Source: Caulobacter flavus (lineage in GTDB: Bacteria > Pseudomonadota > Alphaproteobacteria > Caulobacterales > Caulobacteraceae). From it: a stretch of 64,000 nucleotides of DNA. A model generated the notes under the pieces. That model made no database searches and had not been told where the DNA came from. It saw only the letters and a program-made list of their open reading frames with translations. Below are positions 63,226 through 64,000 of this stretch, in pieces. The position numbers and the translations under genes were made by a program. The stretch lies in contig NZ_CP026100.1 in assembly GCF_003722335.1 (NCBI RefSeq), positions 992,001-1,056,000 on the forward strand. Reading direction: 5' to 3'. The number at the start of each line of letters is the position of its first letter. The first letter of the stretch is position 1.

Positions 63226-63537
63226 ATGGCCGTCTTCACCGTCCTCTATCCCGCCCGCGACGGCGCGAGGTTCGATCACGACTACTACAAGGCGGTGCAC
63301 ATCCCGCTGGCCGAAAAGGCCTTCGGCCCGACGGGCCTGACGGACTCCAGGATCTTCCGCGGCGTGCCCGGGCCGGACGGCTCGCCGCCGCCGTTCGTGG
63401 CCATGGTGCATCTGACCTTCCGCGACGCCGCGGCCCTGCAGGCTTCGCTGGGCGGCCCCGAGGCTCCCGCGATCCAGGCCGACGTCGCCAACTTCACCGA
63501 CATCACGCCGGTGATCCAGATCAGCGTCGAGCCGTAG
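63226..63537 (+). CDS. EthD family reductase-like protein (copy 1)
   Basis: A 103-residue protein of the EthD fold (dimeric alpha/beta barrel). The opening FTVLYPARDGARFDHDYYKAVHIPLAEKAFGPTGL and DVANFTDITPVIQISV agree with the family. EthD proteins were first linked to ether degradation but most have no known role. The start is ATG 63226. It is followed by a paralogue 66 bases on. Confidence 0.85.
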   Translation: MAVFTVLYPARDGARFDHDYYKAVHIPLAEKAFGPTGLTDSRIFRGVPGPDGSPPPFVAMVHLTFRDAAALQASLGGPEAPAIQADVANFTDITPVIQISVEP

Positions 63538-63603
63538 AGGCCTTCAAGCTTGACCGGCGGGCGCGGGCGGCCAATCTGTCGCCCCGCCCGTCCGGAGGTC
63601 GCC

Positions 63604-63915
63604 ATGGCCTTCATCAGCATCGTCTATCCGGCCCGCGACGGCGCCCGCTTCGACCACGACTACTACGCCCAGACCCACATCCGCATGGTGCGCGAGGCCT
63701 TGGCGGAGACCGGTCTGCTGGACGCCCGGGTCTATCGCGGGGTGTCGGCCCTGGACGGCGGCCCCGCGCCGTTCGTGGCGATGGCGCACCTGACCTTCCG
63801 GGACGAGGCGGCCATGCGCGCCTGCCTGGACAGCCCCGTCGCGCCCGCCCTGCACGCCGACGTGGCCAACTTCACCGACATCGCGCCGGTCATCGAGATC
63901 TACGCGGCGGGCTGA
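63604..63915 (+). CDS. EthD family reductase-like protein (copy 2)
   Basis: A 103-residue paralogue of the gene before it, with identical length and shared blocks PARDGARFDHDYY, PFVAMAHLTFRD and DVANFTDIAPVIEI. The two clearly come from a tandem duplication. ATG at 63604 follows GGAGG. The pair may form a heterodimer or have split tasks; this is a guess. Confidence 0.85.
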   Translation: MAFISIVYPARDGARFDHDYYAQTHIRMVREALAETGLLDARVYRGVSALDGGPAPFVAMAHLTFRDEAAMRACLDSPVAPALHADVANFTDIAPVIEIYAAG

Positions 63916-63948
63916 CCGCGCCCAACACCCCGAGGTTCGCTTCCCTCG

Positions 63949-64000
63949 CCCTTGTGGCGAGGGCCCATGCCGGCGACCGCTCAGACCTCGGTCCACCTGG
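63949..64000. repeat. family D palindromic element, copy 2, cut by the window end
   Basis: Starts TTCCCTCGCCCTTGTGGCGA and continues GGGCCCATGCCGG, which pairs in type with the right half of the element at 53519-53630. The partner arm lies beyond the window. Confidence 0.6.

Overview
The window reads as one piece of core chromosome from a high-GC alphaproteobacterium, most likely a Caulobacter or a close relative. This rests on strong GC bias at third codon positions, a ChvI/ChvG two-component pair beside HPr, EIIA-Man and a short HPr kinase, a WecG/TagA-type glycosyltransferase that resembles the holdfast enzyme HfsJ, and several kinds of palindromic intergenic repeat. I see no rRNA, tRNA, CRISPR array, integrase, transposase or phage gene, so this is not an accessory island.

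Layout. 1-5.7 kb: a VOC protein divergent from a LysR regulator, an SDR oxidoreductase, the hfsJ-like glycosyltransferase with a small membrane protein behind it, a quinone-oxidoreductase-type MDR enzyme and an isoaspartyl peptidase. 5.8-9.5 kb: galE, then a tightly overlapped trio (exported SRPBCC protein, DCC thiol-disulfide protein, saccharopine-dehydrogenase-like/DUF4166 fusion). 9.4-13.6 kb: a minus-strand run joined by stop/start overlaps: SRPBCC protein, NifU-like scaffold, yidD, thrS and a family 2 glycosyltransferase. 13.6-19.4 kb: esterase lipoprotein, DinB protein, scoAB CoA transferase, and a KefF-like reductase with a KefC-like K+ antiporter. 19.4-26.4 kb: DUF6065 protein, acyltransferase 3 divergent from a LacI regulator, a 50-residue membrane protein, and divergent glmM and glmS, which feed UDP-GlcNAc synthesis. 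26.4-32 kb: two DUF1176 paralogues, a Tat-exported 5'-nucleotidase-like phosphoesterase, and an aldo/keto reductase divergent from a LysR regulator.

32-48.4 kb: a TadG-like von Willebrand A protein with an unusual insert, a 2OG-Fe(II) oxygenase, an OmpA lipoprotein, a ProXp-type deacylase, one frameshifted gene, a YbbN-like thioredoxin, a LON substrate-binding protein, a small lipoprotein, a Trm112-family protein, a UbiH-type hydroxylase, asd, rarD, a helical protein of unknown function, a class C beta-lactamase-fold hydrolase, a 2-hydroxyacid dehydrogenase, a pyridoxal kinase, and ahcY with a palindromic operator. 48.5-57.5 kb: a 34-residue membrane peptide, an AsmA protein, a CYTH-CHAD protein, bioB, an M16 peptidase behind a structured leader, and an alpha/beta hydrolase. 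57.6-61.2 kb: chvI-chvG-hprK-EIIA-HPr on the minus strand, probably one regulatory unit linking envelope sensing to PTS phosphorylation. 61.4-64 kb: an unrecognised 568-residue protein and two tandem EthD-domain genes.

I found no obvious new multi-gene defence or biosynthetic system. The most interesting items are the TadG-like protein with two FCCH-like repeats inside its vWA domain, the mutually exclusive hairpins before the M16 peptidase, the palindromes at ahcY and at the LacI/acyltransferase junction, three tiny membrane proteins, the ChvG histidine-rich tail, and four families of dispersed palindromic repeats.
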